From Cheilinus undulatus (lineage: Eukaryota > Chordata > Actinopteri > Labriformes > Labridae): 64,000 bases of DNA. Made by a program: the position numbers and the translations under genes. Under the pieces are notes generated by a model that made no database searches, was not told where the DNA came from, and worked only from the letters and a program-made list of their open reading frames with translations. Numbering within the stretch: the first letter of the stretch is position 1; every line of letters begins with the position of its first letter. The stretch is taken from contig NC_054870.1 of NCBI RefSeq assembly GCF_018320785.1, positions 4,164,433 to 4,228,432 on the forward strand, written 5' to 3'. Below are positions 1 through 13,900 of this stretch, in pieces.

Positions 1-308
1 TGACACCAGCATGGATACTTGATACTGGTACCAGTATTGGTTCCTCCTTATTAGACACTGGGCATTCAGCCAGCTCCATATTTTACTGGTTCAGAGTATG
101 GAACATTTAAACTCAGGTTAGATGAAAAGGGTCCTTAAGCATAATCCCCACATAATCTTACACACAGCCTCCTCACCCAACTGTAGTTTTTGTGTATTGC
201 TCATGTTGGTTAGAGACTTCAGGCTGTCACTTACTGTTAAACAAAGATGCTAAAAACTGGTGTTCTGCATTTAAGACCTAATTTCCTTCCCTTCTTTCTC
301 TGCTGTAG

Positions 309-425
309 AAAATGTTGACCTACAATCCTCCCAAAAGGGTGTCTGCGCGTGAGGCCATGACGCACCCTTACTTTGACGACTTGGACAAATCCACACTTCC
401 TGCTGCTAATATCAACAAAATCTAA
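309..425 (+). CDS. cdk1: Cyclin-dependent kinase 1, last coding exon (38 codons)
   Basis: This is the C-terminal exon of a CDK1-type cell-cycle kinase. The exon begins in phase 0 directly after a TGCTGTAG acceptor at 301-308 and reads [10 protein letters not shown], then [20 protein letters not shown] and I, ending at TAA (423-425). The segment is the end of kinase subdomain XI: the NPPKR arginine and the HPYF motif are standard in CDK1/2, and the [11 protein letters not shown] tail is typical of fish CDK1. CDK10, which sits near CTU2 in mammals, has a different C-terminus, so I reject that name. Only this exon is in the window; the kinase core lies upstream. The gene points toward ctu2 (convergent). 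The family assignment rests on remembered homologues, not on a search. Confidence 0.85.
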   Translation, partial: KMLTYNPPKRVSAREAMTHPYFDDLDKSTLPAANINKI

Positions 426-540
426 GAAAACTGACTTTACAGACAAATCCGTTCATACCCATTGTGAATTACCATTCTGTAAATACTTGTGTGTGTAAAA
501 ATGTATACATCTAGTAATAATCTATCAACATTGTCTTTTC

Positions 541-546
541 AATAAA
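541..546 (+). terminator. Poly(A) signal of cdk1
   Basis: A canonical AATAAA lies 116 bases after the cdk1 stop codon, followed by a GT/T-rich stretch around 575-595 that could act as the downstream element. It implies a short 3' UTR with cleavage near 560-570. Confidence 0.7.
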
Positions 547-1055
547 CCCGCACTTTCTGTCTCAGAAATATCAGCCCTTTGTTTTTTCTTTTTTCTCTAA
601 ATCTTTTACAGAAAAGGACTTGTCATTGCAGTCCCTGCTTTACTGAGAAATCTATTACTACTGTACCTGCTGAATATAATTGAATTTTTTTAACATAAAA
701 TCCAGCCTCTGATCCGAGATCGTGTATGGAGTTTAGCAGTTTCAGTGTTTAATGCATGTTGGACCTGCTTTTAAGAAAATGTTCTAAGTGCCGGTCTACA
801 ATCAGACAAAATATTTTTCTGTCTTTAAAGGCATGAAAAAAGGAGGGCACATAGAACCCCAGAAAAATGTCTGATGCACAAAGGACTTTGCTATTTGGTT
901 TAATAAGGATTACAAAATTGAAATGAACACAGAAGGAAATATTTTAAATGAAGGTAACATTATAAACTTAATGAAAAACATGGAATGTAGTCTGATTTTT
1001 TTTTCTGACATGATCTTTTCATGATGATATGCCAGCTTTTTCCCTGCTTTATAAA
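547..1055. other. cdk1/ctu2 convergent intergenic DNA
   Basis: AT-rich sequence between the cdk1 poly(A) signal and a Tc1-type remnant. I see no conserved coding segment, RNA gene or clear repeat in it. Confidence 0.5.
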
Positions 1056-1602
1056 GGTGCATATCAGTAAATTAGAATACCATCAGAAAGTTGATTTATT
1101 TGGGTCTGGATCTGTCTGTACATGGTGGTGCTTGAAGCACTGACTCCAGCCTCAGTCCACTCTTTGTGAAGCTCCCCCACATTCTTGAATGGGCTTCGTT
1201 TCACAATCCTCTCAAGGCTGCAGTTATCCCTGCTGTTGGTGCACCTTTTTTAACCACATTTTTTCCTTCCATTCACCTTTCCATCAGCATACTTGGATAC
1301 AGCACTCTGAACAGCCAGCCTCTTTAGCAGTGACCTTCTGTGTCTTCCCCTCCTTGTGCAGGATGTCAGTGATCGTCTTCTGGACATCTGTCAAGTCTGC
1401 AGTCTTCCCATGATTGTGTAGCCACTGACCCAGACTGAGAGACCATTTAAAGGCTCAGGAAACCTTTGCAGGTGTTTGGAGTTGATCAGCTGATTAGAGT
1501 GTGACACCATGAGTCTCCAATATTGAACTTTTTTGCAATATTCTAATTTTCTGAGACACTGAATTTTGTGTTTTTATTGCTCTCATTTATTGAGATGCAC
1601 TT
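1056..1602 (-). mobile_element. Tc1/mariner-type remnant, internally deleted
   Basis: The ends form terminal inverted repeats: GTGCATATCAGTAAATTAGA near 1058 pairs with the reverse complement of the sequence ending at about 1602 (GTGCATCTCAATAAAT). Both match the family with TIRs containing AAATTAGAATA that also appears at 16538 and 48941. Inside, minus-strand reading gives degenerate transposase-like pieces (for example the region around 1130-1240), but no open frame survives. At about 550 bp it is much shorter than a full 1.3-1.6 kb Tc1 element. It sits between the convergent cdk1 and ctu2 3' ends. Confidence 0.7.
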
Positions 1603-1839
1603 GTACATTAGCTATCATTTTTTTTTTTACCATCCTCTGAATTCCAAAACCAAATAAAGAAATAATGGAAACAGTGGTGGGTTAAAACTCCTACATGAAC
1701 ATGGAATTTTATAATGATGCTTTAATCAGATGAGCTTGTAAGTGTAGAGTGGCACATGCGCTGCCATGTTTCTAGTGAAGCTGTGGCTTATTTAATGATA
1801 GAGTATCTTACTGCAAGGAATCATTATTTGTTTAGCATC

Positions 1840-1845
1840 TTTATT
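1840..1845 (-). terminator. Poly(A) signal of ctu2
   Basis: On the minus strand this reads AATAAA, 82 bases downstream of the ctu2 stop codon (1927-1929). It is the nearest canonical signal and gives a compact 3' UTR. Confidence 0.65.
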
Positions 1846-1926
1846 AAAAGTTGTACATAGGTAGACAGAATTTTACACGTGGAGGTAAAGACTGGGTTTC
1901 ATGTCTGACTGGAGACTTCACTTCCT

Positions 1927-4900
1927 CTAATCTCCATCATCACCGTCGTCCAGCAGGAACTCCCCGATCTCCTCTCTCATTTGAGACCTAGAACACAACA
2001 AAACAGGTTAAACACTATGGGACTATGGGACTTCATCAAAGTTACTGGTCTAATAGTCCATGAAATATGGTTTACTTCACCCATCTGGTACAAAAGACCA
2101 ATAACTGACCACTGAGCTGACATGGTTTTCCTTTATGGAGCTTCTGCTTATCTGATAGTTCAGTGGCTTTGCACCAGACTTTTAGTAAAGTAGACGCAGT
2201 AGTTCTATTTGGCCTTAGTAACAGAAAGTTTCCTCAATAATGAACAAACTATACTGCACCTCCTCTGCCTCCTCTGAGCATCTGACAGGATGTAGAGAGG
2301 AAGATGATCCAGTGATGACTGGAGACCAGGATAGGCCAAGAAAACAACAAAAAACAGATTTAGATTGTAAATTAAAAGGTTAACAGCATGCTCTTGTTAT
2401 CATGACACCCAGTTTGTTCAGGGTTTACTCACCATGTCTTTGACGGTCAGCCGACAGCTGTAACACAAAAGGCTCTTCAGAATGGGGGTCTCTTTTACTC
2501 TAAAAGATCAAAACGCAGAAAACTGAATCACAAAGACAGAATAATGTTTAGGACAGACCGTAAAGTCCTGGAACCCTTTCGCAACCCACATTTATCATCG
2601 TCTCCTAAACACTTCCACTATCCAAAACCACTCTACCGAACACCTCCTTTCAGCTCCGAGCTGCTGCTCCGGTTAAATATGGAACACTGAAAAAGGACTG
2701 AAACAGCTGCTAATGTCTCAAACTCCCTGAGCCAGGACTACATACTCCTGCTCACTATGCTCTAATATTCAACGGTGTAGGGTCCTACATCACATCTACA
2801 GGTGAGATGAATAATTAAACTCCATTTCATCTGAGAGTCCCCTACTACCTTTAATCTCCTAAGACCTGCATGCACATATAAAACAGTAGTAATTTCAAGT
2901 ATCATAATTTCTTTTAACGAAGAAATGTTGTCAAGTTCTGATAAAACTGGCGCTTTAGCAGCATCCACGCTAATCTCTTCCTCCATAACTGCACCAGCTC
3001 TTGCTGCTGCTTGTTTACGTCATGACTCTGCCGCGCCTGAAAGTACTGCCCCTTGTCGCTGATTGGTCCTGTCACTTTCTAACCGGGCCCAAACGGTTCA
3101 GATGGGAGCTCTGCAAGATGGATTCGCCAGTGAAAAACAAAGAAACGGGTGTATCCATCTGCTTTGCAAGGTTAATATTTTTGAGAGTTTTATTGAAATT
3201 TATGAAGTATGTAAGAGTAATTTCATGGGAAAATATTTTGTATTGTTGGGTGACTTTCAATTTTTTTGTGTAAATTTGGGAAACGTATTTGTAAGTTGGG
3301 GACTTTTATTTGATTTTTGGGGGACAATCTGCTTAGTAATTTTAAGGTATTCTCAAGGAAACTTATGAAACTCTGTATTTTTTAATTTTAGGAATTTGAA
3401 TGGGAATTGGAAATGGGATGTCCCATGGAATGGAATCTTCGTTCATTTGCTTTTGAGATATCAGGAGGAATCGCTTTCAAATATATTTGGAATTTTCTTT
3501 GAAATTTAAGGAGAATTTTTTTATGAAAATTCTGGCAACTAGAAAATTTTCAGGACTTTTCGTGGAAGTATTTTAGAATGATTCACTGTAAGTTTTTGGG
3601 GATGTTTGGGGGAATTTGAGAGACATTTTCAGGGATTTTGTGATAATTTGGGAAATGTTTTTGTAATTTGGGGGAATTTTATTTGATTTTTTTTGGAAAG
3701 CATATGACTTAGATTTTTAGGTATTGCCACTGAGACTTGGGAAATTAATTTTTTTTATAATTTGGGCAATTTGATTGGGAATTTGGAGATGGGGTGTCCT
3801 TTGAATGAAATGAATTCTAAGGAAATTTCACAACATTTGTCTGGATGTTTGGGGGAATTTGTTATTTTCTTGGAATATCTGTACATTTTGGGGAATTTGC
3901 TTTAGATTTTTTTAATTTTCAGGAATTTATATGGAGTTTCTGAGGATATCTTTTTAAAATGTAGGCTTCATGATTGAGTTTCACTGAAAGGTTTGAGGAA
4001 TATTCGTAGACATTTTAAAGTACTTTTTTGGGGAAATTTTAAAAATATTTTAAAGAAAATCTGTGTTGAAATTGAACATTATTTTTTTATTAAAATGAAT
4101 TCCTGTTCAAAGGCTAGGCTGAGCTTTTGAACTTCCTACACTTCCCTAATAAATGTGAGAAACTAAAAACGCATTCCAAACAAAAGCTCAGGTCTCTGAG
4201 ATTAAGTTAAAGCTAAAGACTACACTCTCTGATGAACAGCTGAGTCAAACTAAAGCAAACTCGTCAGACTGACTTCATTTGATGCAGGGCCTCTGGAAAA
4301 TACCTGCATTTTATACCTGGGAGTTTGTTATCAGCTGGTGTCCTACAGGTGGGAAATGTGATGCAGTAATAGAGTCTGATGGTTTAGACTGAGCATGTTA
4401 CTGAACCTGGAGGTCTTTAGGCCAAGTGAATTTTGAGTCTGATGACAGCAGTAAGTCAGTAACAGCAATATTTTAATACTGAAATACAGTTAAAGACCTA
4501 CGTAAATAAGGACAGAGCCTGGGCTCTACTTTATAGTAAAATAAGCCGGCACAAATTCACAACGTGGGTAAAACCTAAAGATGGGTTTGGAATTTGCATA
4601 CAGACATGAATGTGCATAGTGAGTGTCCATTAAATGTCATAAACTGAACTCTTACTTGGCAGAAGAACAGCAGCCAACACCACTCGCTGCTCTCCCACAA
4701 TCCTCTCCTCCTCCAGAAGAAGAAGAACAGCACTGTCCACTGGGAGGATTTAATTCAGGCTTTACCTGAGCTTTAAAGGAAACAGGAGATAATTTTATTA
4801 ACACCTGGAAAGTGACTGCACAATTCAGTTGTAAGTCTGGTGTACTGCCTCAGATTCAAGGTATTTCAAAGACCCAGATACAGATTTACATAAGTACTGC

Positions 4901-7900
4901 GTGTTTGAGTAATCTTTATTTATCACTGAACATTTAACAAACCAAACAGCATTAAAGGATTTCAGTCTTGTCTCTTTCAGTGTCCTGATGACAGTTGTTT
5001 GTATATTTTAATTTTCTTACAGTATTTTCTAATGGTTTCAACACATTTCCAGAAATTGTGGCCAATTTTTTCAAAACTCTTAAGTTTGAAAACAAACCCT
5101 TAAACACTCTGTCAGAAATAAACGGCCCTCCAAATCATGTTCTCTACTCAAAACTAATTCCTTCAAAAAACACAGACAGCCATTATGATTTTATATCTGA
5201 TAAATAAAAGCTGCTGTGATAGTTTGAAGCTCTACCACCAGAAGAGTTCATGGATGTTTTACCTTCATGTTTTATGAATTTCATATGAAAATCCATTTAA
5301 CACATAGGGGACAGTGGACCATACTGTACAGGGCTGGCTCCGGTCATTTTTCAACATATTTTTTTTAAATACAAAAGTTTTTAAAAATCAATTATCTGGG
5401 GGTGTTGTGATTTTGGAGGTCCAATATCTAATACAGTAAGTTAAACTAAAAAAAAAATCATTAAGTTGAGGTAGTGCAGAAGAAAAAAATGATACCAAAC
5501 ATGAGCATGGTCTGTATTTTCTGAGTGGTTTATATTGTGAAAATAAAAGTATTGACAAAATGGCAAAACAGCCGTGGACCTCTAAGGGTTAAACATGCTC
5601 AAGGTTTCTGCTTCAGTGCTGAGTTTATGCTTGAGGAATGCTGGGTACATAAAGAGCATGGTCTAGATCAGCTATCTTTATTAAATTACTAGGGATGGCA
5701 TTGGTCATGAATTGGTGCTATAAAATAAAGATTGGTAGGCAGTATTACATGTACTTTTTCCACTTTGTTATGCTACAGCCAGATGCTACCGTCAACAAAA
5801 ATATTCCCATTAATCTACACTCTGTACCCAATCATGACAGTGAAAAGGTACTTTTAGATTTTTTGCAAATCTGAAACTGAAATATCACACTGACATAGGT
5901 ATTCAGATTGTTCACAAAACACTAAATTTATCTCAGGTTACTTCCATTTTTCTGATCTTTGCTAAGTAGTTTCTATATCTTGATTGGAGCCACCTGTGGT
6001 AAATTAAACTGATTGGGCATGATTTAAAAAGGCACACACCTCTCTATAGAAGGCCTCACAGCTACAATGCAAATCAGAGCAAAAACCGAGCCATGAGGTC
6101 GAAGGAGCTGCAGAGACGGGATTGTTGACAGGCACAGATCTGGGGAAGGCTACAAAAGATTCTGCTGCACTGAAGGATCCCAAGAGCAGAGTGGCCTCCA
6201 TCATTCTCGAATAGAAGAAGTTTAGACCAACCAGGACTCTGGTCACCCAGCCAAACTGAGCCATCAGTGGGGAAGGGCCTTAGAGTAAGAGCGGATAATC
6301 AGTCTGACTGAGCTCCAGAGATCTTGAGTGGTGATGTGACAAAGTTCAAGAAGAACAACCATCACTGCAGTCCTCCACTGATCTGAGCTTATGGCAGGGT
6401 GGGTAGACAGAAGCCCACTTGGCATTCATCTGGAGTTTTTTGCATACTCCAAGTGGGGTCTCATGCACATCTCAGCAACGATCAATAGAAATGGGAAGCA
6501 CCTGAGCTAAATTCAAGTGTTGTTGTAAAGGATCTGAATACTCATGTCAGTTTTTTTATTTTTTATACATTTCCAAAAAAATTCAGTTTTCACTTGATCC
6601 ATTGAATTATGTTCCGAGTTTAAAAGTTAGAACGGTAACATCCTGAATGAAAACAAGTAACTGGGTAAACAAAATAATCCAAGTCAAAATGATCATACTG
6701 TGGTCAAATAATGACTATAACAAATTCTTGAGGCATTACTGGAGGCAAAATTATGAACTGATTGAGACTGTACGGAACCTGGGTTCTGTCTTTGGATCTC
6801 AGTGTTGGTGTTTCCTGAAGATTTAATCTGGGAGAGCTGCTCGGAGATCAGCGTCATATTAAAGGCTGAAGCATCGTCTGAAAAAAGGAGATTAAAATAT
6901 CCATTAAACATTTCAATACATGGGTCTTAGAGAGGTGTAAATCATTTACCCGTGCAAGCAAGTGATAGGGAAGTTCTGCACTTTTAGGATTTTTCAAGTC
7001 CTGATAAAAGATTATTTTTATTTGTGGTTACATGTACATTTGGACATGTATGTCACAGTATCTTTAGCTTTATCTCTTCAGTTTCTGTGCCTTCCGACAA
7101 AAAGACAGAAGAGAGACAAGTCAAAGCTGAGGTGAACATCCTTCCTCCAAAATGCTTCTAAAATGTCACTGATTATCTTAACTGTTGAATAAAACACTTA
7201 CCAACAGCAGTATCTAGAGCGCACATGCAGAGCAAACATCTGTCACAGTGGTCAGTGGTGGACGAGCTCTTACATGCTGTCTGCAGCTTCTCACCTGTCC
7301 TATAAGACACATGGCAGGGTTTGATTCTTTACAAAGGCTTCCAAATCTGGTAAAGCTCGCATATTATGCAAAAATCCCTTTTTCAGGCTTTTTTTTTTTT
7401 TAATATGTGCTCCTGGCCTGTCCACAATCTCCCCAAGAATAAGAAGGTCCCAAATGTGTGTGGAAACAAACCGTTCTCAGATTTTCCCCTCATGATGAAA
7501 AATGCCCAAATAGTCACCCATAATTTATCAGCTCTTTGAAAAGAATCTCAGAGCTCAAACTCAGCATATTTTAACATTTTAACATTTTAAGTCAAAGACT
7601 TCAGAACAGGTGGAACTCATAAATAAAAAATATATAAATATATTATATATTTATTATATATTAAACATAAACTTGCTTAGACTGGCTGTTAAAAGATACA
7701 GGAAGACCTCCTGAAGGCTCAGGCAGAGGATGCTCAGAAGAGAGCAGGGAAAGATGATGGGTCTGGATAATCCCTCGACAACTAATGATAACTGAATTGA
7801 TAAAGCTTTTTCAGGTGTGATATGAAAAAAAGAAGAAAATTCTGCATGTGCACTATCTGCAACCCTTGGGACTAAGCCCCCTGTCTTTCAACCCTAGTGA

Positions 7901-10900
7901 CGCCCGTGGGCTGGAGGCATTATGTTTTCAAGTTGTCTGTCTGTTAGGGCCATTTTATTACACAAACTCTAACTCAAGGATGCACTGGTTTAACTTTAGA
8001 GATCATAGGTCAAAGGCAAGGTGATCAGGGTCAAATTTGTCCGCGAATGTTCAATCCAACAAAAAATACATTTTGGAGTTAAAAGGCAAAAAAACACAAG
8101 CCCCTTTTAACCCTTTCACTACTCTTGTACTGTCCAACCATGTGAAGACCTGAACAGAAATATAACAGTACCGGTTTTTATGATTACCTAAAATAGAAAC
8201 ACAGATTTCACTGTATCCGCTGTTTATTAATGTTTACAAAGAAAAGCACATGTTTACATTTTTAATGTAAATCCTAACAGAAAAAAGCCAGAAAAAATGA
8301 AAATGTGAAGGAGTCAGAGGTTTAAATCCTTCTGTTTGATCAGTAGATGAAGCTACCTTCTACTGCCCTTTTGCCTGCTACTAAAACATTTCCTTTCAAT
8401 GCATTCTCAACCTGCACACATCCCAAAAAGAGCGCATCTCTCTGCTGTTGCTCAGATTCCCTCTGTATCCTAACCTCCTACTGTAATGCTAACATGTTAT
8501 GTGGCTTTCTTGTTTCCATTAAGGTGCATAATGTGTTGATACTGCCATCTTGTGGCACCTGTATGTCATCAGAATACAGTTTGGTTTTAAAACAAAAAAA
8601 AACAAGTTCACTTGAAATAGTAAACTGACTCTTCAAGTAAACACCAACTCAGGTTGTGTATAACGCTCACCAGGACCATATTCAGTCTTGTTTTGTATCT
8701 TAAGCATGTATTTGTGACTAGTCTCTATTTATTTGTTTTAAACTTAACCTGAAACAGTTCATGAGAGTGATTTCTACTTTCTACTGACCTATAGATGATG
8801 CTGACAGTAGAGGGGAAGTCTGCCTGCAGTTTAGTGATGAAGCCCTCGGTCAGACGCTGGATGCTGGCCTTTTCCGGTGTCTATGGAGCAGATACAAACA
8901 CAAGCTGAAAGCAAATTCACACAATAATGGGGGCATATTTTGTTTGTTCAAGAATGTCGAAAGGCTCAAATGAATCTGCAGTAAAATACACCATTTATCA
9001 TTGTTAAAATCATAAAAAAGCTTTTTACTCAAGCACATTAGGTTACTTTAATAAATCATTTTCTGGACCAGAGTTTCAGAGAATCAGAACGAGTGGAAGC
9101 AGCTGACAGGTCGGCATCCTGTCTAACATAGCAGACAGGATCCTGACGCATGTAAGCATGCAATGCTGCAGGAAAATACTGGACTACAGTGGAAAAAACA
9201 CACTCAGAAATCAGTTTTATAAAAACAAGCTCGTGAAGAGCTGCAGGGATGTTCTTTTTCTGTAATCAAACAATCAAATTCATAAAGCACACTTAAAAGA
9301 GCAACAGATGACCAAAGAACTGCACATGAAAACCAGAATAATTTCAAAAAGCAGTAAAGACAAATAACAGAAGAACAAAACACACAGAGAAGTCACACAC
9401 ACAATTGCAATCCAATCTAGAGCAGCACCCTGGTGCATGTTTCTGGTATATTGCAAACGCGGGTATGCGGGAAGAGTGTGGTGTAAGTAAACCTGTGAAC
9501 AGCCAATCAGCATAGGCACATATACTTCCTTTGACTTACCTTAGTCTCCAGGCTTGGAACGAAAACAGACGGGACTTTGAACATGTGGTTGTAGAAAGCT
9601 ATTTCTTTAGCTGAGTAGTCCCTCATTGGCCTCACTAATATGATGTCTCCATATCTGGAGTCTGAGAAACCCTGTAGACACATACACACACAGAGGTCAG
9701 AAAAATTAATTCTTTGCACGTCTGGAACCAACAAAAAACAGGCAGGGAATAGCAGTCTGGATCTGCTTTCATTAACACTGTGTTGTTGTTGTTGTTCCCT
9801 CAGTATAAAGCCTTCCCCTCACATACCCTCTTAGACTCACCGTGTCCTGAGCCAGCTGTGCTCCTCTGCCCAGTGACACACTAGTGAGCAGCTTCACAGC
9901 CAGTCTAGTGCAGCTGTCTCCCAGCATCACTTTACTGTAGCCTTCAGTCCGAGCCGTGTGCACAAGCAGATGATGCCTTCAAGAAGAACACACAGGAGTC
10001 AGGCTTTATTGTTAAGAGGTAAAGACCATACGCTTTTATTCCAGTAAGGATCTTACTTATTATCAACCAAACTACCCATCCTTGTATGGCGCCAATTCAT
10101 AACCAGTGATATCTAAAGACACTTTACAACAAAAAGCATGTCTACACCAGAGTTGGAAAGAGTGAAAGAATATTTATTGAAGTAAACATTCACTTACTTC
10201 AGTTAAAATTTACTTAAGCAGAATGAAATTATAGCACTACACATCTACTCAAGTAAAATTATTTAATTTGAAGTTTACCCAAAGTCCTGAGTAGTTACTT
10301 TTAAAACTTAATGGGGTTGCACAGTAAAGTGTTATCTTTCCATAACCCAGGGGTGTCAAACTCAATCACAGCAGGGGCCGGATTCTGGATTCAGGACTAA
10401 CCTGAGGGCCTAACAGGGTCCCCTTTTTAACCATAAACTGTCAACCTCATTTTACCAGTAAAAAAATAAAAAAAATAAAAACTTAGTACTGATGAGAAAT
10501 AATTCTGACATTTAAAAAGTTAAAAATAAAAGTTTAAAGCCTCACAATCTGGGAAAAGTAAATTTATTAGTTAAAAAAAACATGAAATTGAAATAGAAAA
10601 ATAATATTTTTAATGGCAAATATATTAGAAAGAAGTCAAAATCATGAGTTTAAAAGGTCAAATATGAAAATAAATTTGTAATCATGAAATGAAAAGTCAA
10701 AATATGATCCAAATTTTAAATTGTGAGTCTAAAAGGTCAAACTATGGGATTATAAAGTCAAAGACTGGAGTTGAAAATATGAGATAAAATACAAAATAAT
10801 TGGTTAAAAGGTCAAAATATCACTTAAAAATCTGTCAAAATTATGAGTTGAAATGGTCAAAGTATGAAATTAAAAGTCAAAATCTTAAGTTTGAGTCCTA

Positions 10901-13900
10901 ATTGTGAGATGCTGTATTGAAAATATGAAATTAAAACACAAATGTATTTCTTTTCCCACATTCCTGACTTCTTATCTAAATATTTTTACTCCTTACTTTT
11001 TCAGATTTGTAAATTAACAAGGATACCGTAAATCATGGACTGAGAGGACTGAGATTTGAAGACCGATGAGCAGAGACACATGACAGCAGGCTTCCCAGAA
11101 CTCTTTTACTCAACAACACGCCCCCTTATTGGGTATCACTCTCTGATTGGACACTGCTACATGATGGACCTCCATGCAACTTCACAGCACCAGCAGAGAT
11201 AAATAATGGAGGAGAAACTGAGTTTATAATAGATGATAAACCGACCCTTCAAACAACAGAATCACGAGGAGTTAAAAGAGTCAATAACTGATGGGCTAGG
11301 ATTAAAAAGTGTTTGGAATAAGTATTTATAATGAAATATTGAAAATAGATTTAATTAAATAAATATGAAAGAGTGAATCAGTATGGAGTTTTATACTTGA
11401 TTTTTACCTGATTCATCTTCAATCAAATCAAAAGAAATCAAAAGATTCAGAGATAATTTTTACATTTAGAAGTCAGTTATTTCTGTTTATTAGATTATGA
11501 GGAGGAAACAACAAATTTTAAGGACACAAATTTTAAATCCATCGTGGGGTCGTTAAAGTTTTTATCAGTCTGATCGTCAGTGAGCGTCAGGTTTGATCAT
11601 CAGCCTTCACATTGAATAATAAGGCTAATAAATAATTTCATAATAAAGCATCTGCTGCCAAAAATAATCTGCAGGTTTCTCTTATTTTTCAGGTGTTTGT
11701 GATCCCACACTGAGACCAAACACTGTTAATGTGGAGCTTTGATTAGAATAAATACAGTTCAAATTTAAGCCAACAATTTCAACTGATTGATTATCAGCTG
11801 ATTGATGATCAGCCTGCAGCATCATCATAAACTGAGGTTGCTTCATATGACGCTGCAGAAGAAAGGATGTCCCATGGACCATTAAACATGGGTCTTTTGG
11901 CTTCAGACCTCTGCTTGGATTCCTTCAGTCTCTCCATGATTCTCTAGTGGGACGGACTAAGACTTCAGGAAAAGACTCACGCCATACAGAAAGAAAAGTG
12001 AGACGCAGCCACTGTGTTCTTCTGTGCCGTTTCTCAAGCTGAGTTAAGGCTATATTGTGTTTTTTTGGTCATTTTATTGATCAAGCAATTGAACTTTTGT
12101 TGAATTAGGTTCATTTTGAAATAATAATAAATGCATATCAGTCCCAAACATCAGTTGTCTGTGTCATGTACTGCTAATAATCAATATTGTACTGGCCCTA
12201 AAAAAAAACAATATCAGTCGATATCAATATCTGATATGGTTGTTTAGGTATAGTCACTTCTTTGTAATAACATGAAATGCAACATCTGTTTTTTTTGCAT
12301 GTCATTCATTCAGTCATTGGGATCATTCATTCACTATCTGCTACACACAGTTGGATACTTTTGTGAATACAGTCTCTGGTTTAACTAGAAAACAGAGGCA
12401 CCATCGAGACAGATGGGAGTCTAGTTCTGTAGACTAGTGACACTGGGAGCAGGCGCTCTTCTGCCTTACCTCAGTGTGTTCAGCAGGTCTTCTTTAGCTG
12501 TTAGAGTTGAAGCAGAGCCAATCAGCTGCTGCAGTAGCTGTGTGCGGGACCCTTCAACCTCAGGCAGAGAGGTTTCCTTCTGTTCTGCTGTTGACAAACA
12601 GTTACTGCTGTCGCTCTGAATGAAGTGACCCACGGCTGCTTTGTATGTGCTGGCCGGTCGCTCCAAAGCTGGGGGGCCTGTAGCCAAGACTGAACTGGGA
12701 AGATCTAGAACCTGAAAAGGTAGGTGGATAAACTCAGAATATTTGATCTGCTGGTGTGATTCATGTAGATTGAGTCATCTTATCAGTTGGTCACAACAGA
12801 CTAACTGATAACTTAGTGGATCTGATGCTAAACATTCAGCGGCTGCTGTTTTCCACACTGACCTGCTCCAAAGGCACGATGTGAAAAGGGAGACAGGTTG
12901 CTTTGAAAACAGTATGAAGCTCTGCCACAGTCCTCTGTCTCTCCTCTATAGACTGGCCTAGAGCGCCCCCCTCTGCCAAAACAAACACAACCAGTAGGAA
13001 AGGTTTTGATGAGATCCATGGGGAAATAATTAAACCCAATTAAAAAGGGACATTTTTAATATCATTACCATCGATGTAGACAATGCCAGGTAAGAATCTC
13101 AGCTTGTTGTGAGCATTTTTACTCAAACCCTGGAATGAAGAAAAGGTCATGAGTGCCTTAAAACTACAACAACATTTCACTGTAGCTACAGCTTTAACTA
13201 TAATCTTACATTTTTATGAAAATACAGTGGAGATTTAAGGTGCACTTCTTCATCTATCATTAAATTCTAAAGACAGATGCAGGTTTTTGGTGTCTTTTAT
13301 ATGTAACAGAAAACAAGCCATATGATTTTTTTGTTGGCTACAATTTAAAAATATTATCCTGTTATCTACATCAGTGGTTCTCAACCTAGACGTCGAGACC
13401 CCCTTTGGGGTCACGAGACACTGAAAGGGGGTCTCCAGATGCCCTAAAAAACCTAAGACTATTTTTTAAATTACACTGTTGCCACTTTACACCAATTTTG
13501 TCATAATTTTTTAACCCCTTTATCATTTTGTCCCCACCAATTTTAACAGTTTTTTTTTGCCATTTAACACCTATTTTTATCTATTTTAAACTCTTTCCAC
13601 TGCTTTTTTCTGCCTGTTTTGCCACTTCTAAACCAATTCTTGCCCCTTAAGCTTAACGCTGCCTCTGTTGACCCATTACTACCACTATTAAACCCTCTTT
13701 ACACCCAATTTTTCACATTTTAACCACATTTCACCATTTGATATGTCCAATTTGGGAGTTTAACCAGTTTCTGCAAATATCTGCCTATTTTTTTCTTTCT
13801 CAGTTAACCCTTTTTTGCCAACTAATATCAATTTTCCATCCAATTTCACCAAATTTCCACCAAATTTTGCCAATTTAAAGCCACTTCAGCCAAATTTTAA

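Noticed and set aside
309..425. CDK10 as identity of the first exon
   Set aside because: CDK10 is near CTU2 in mammals, but its C-terminus differs; HPYFDDLD and the short tail fit CDK1.
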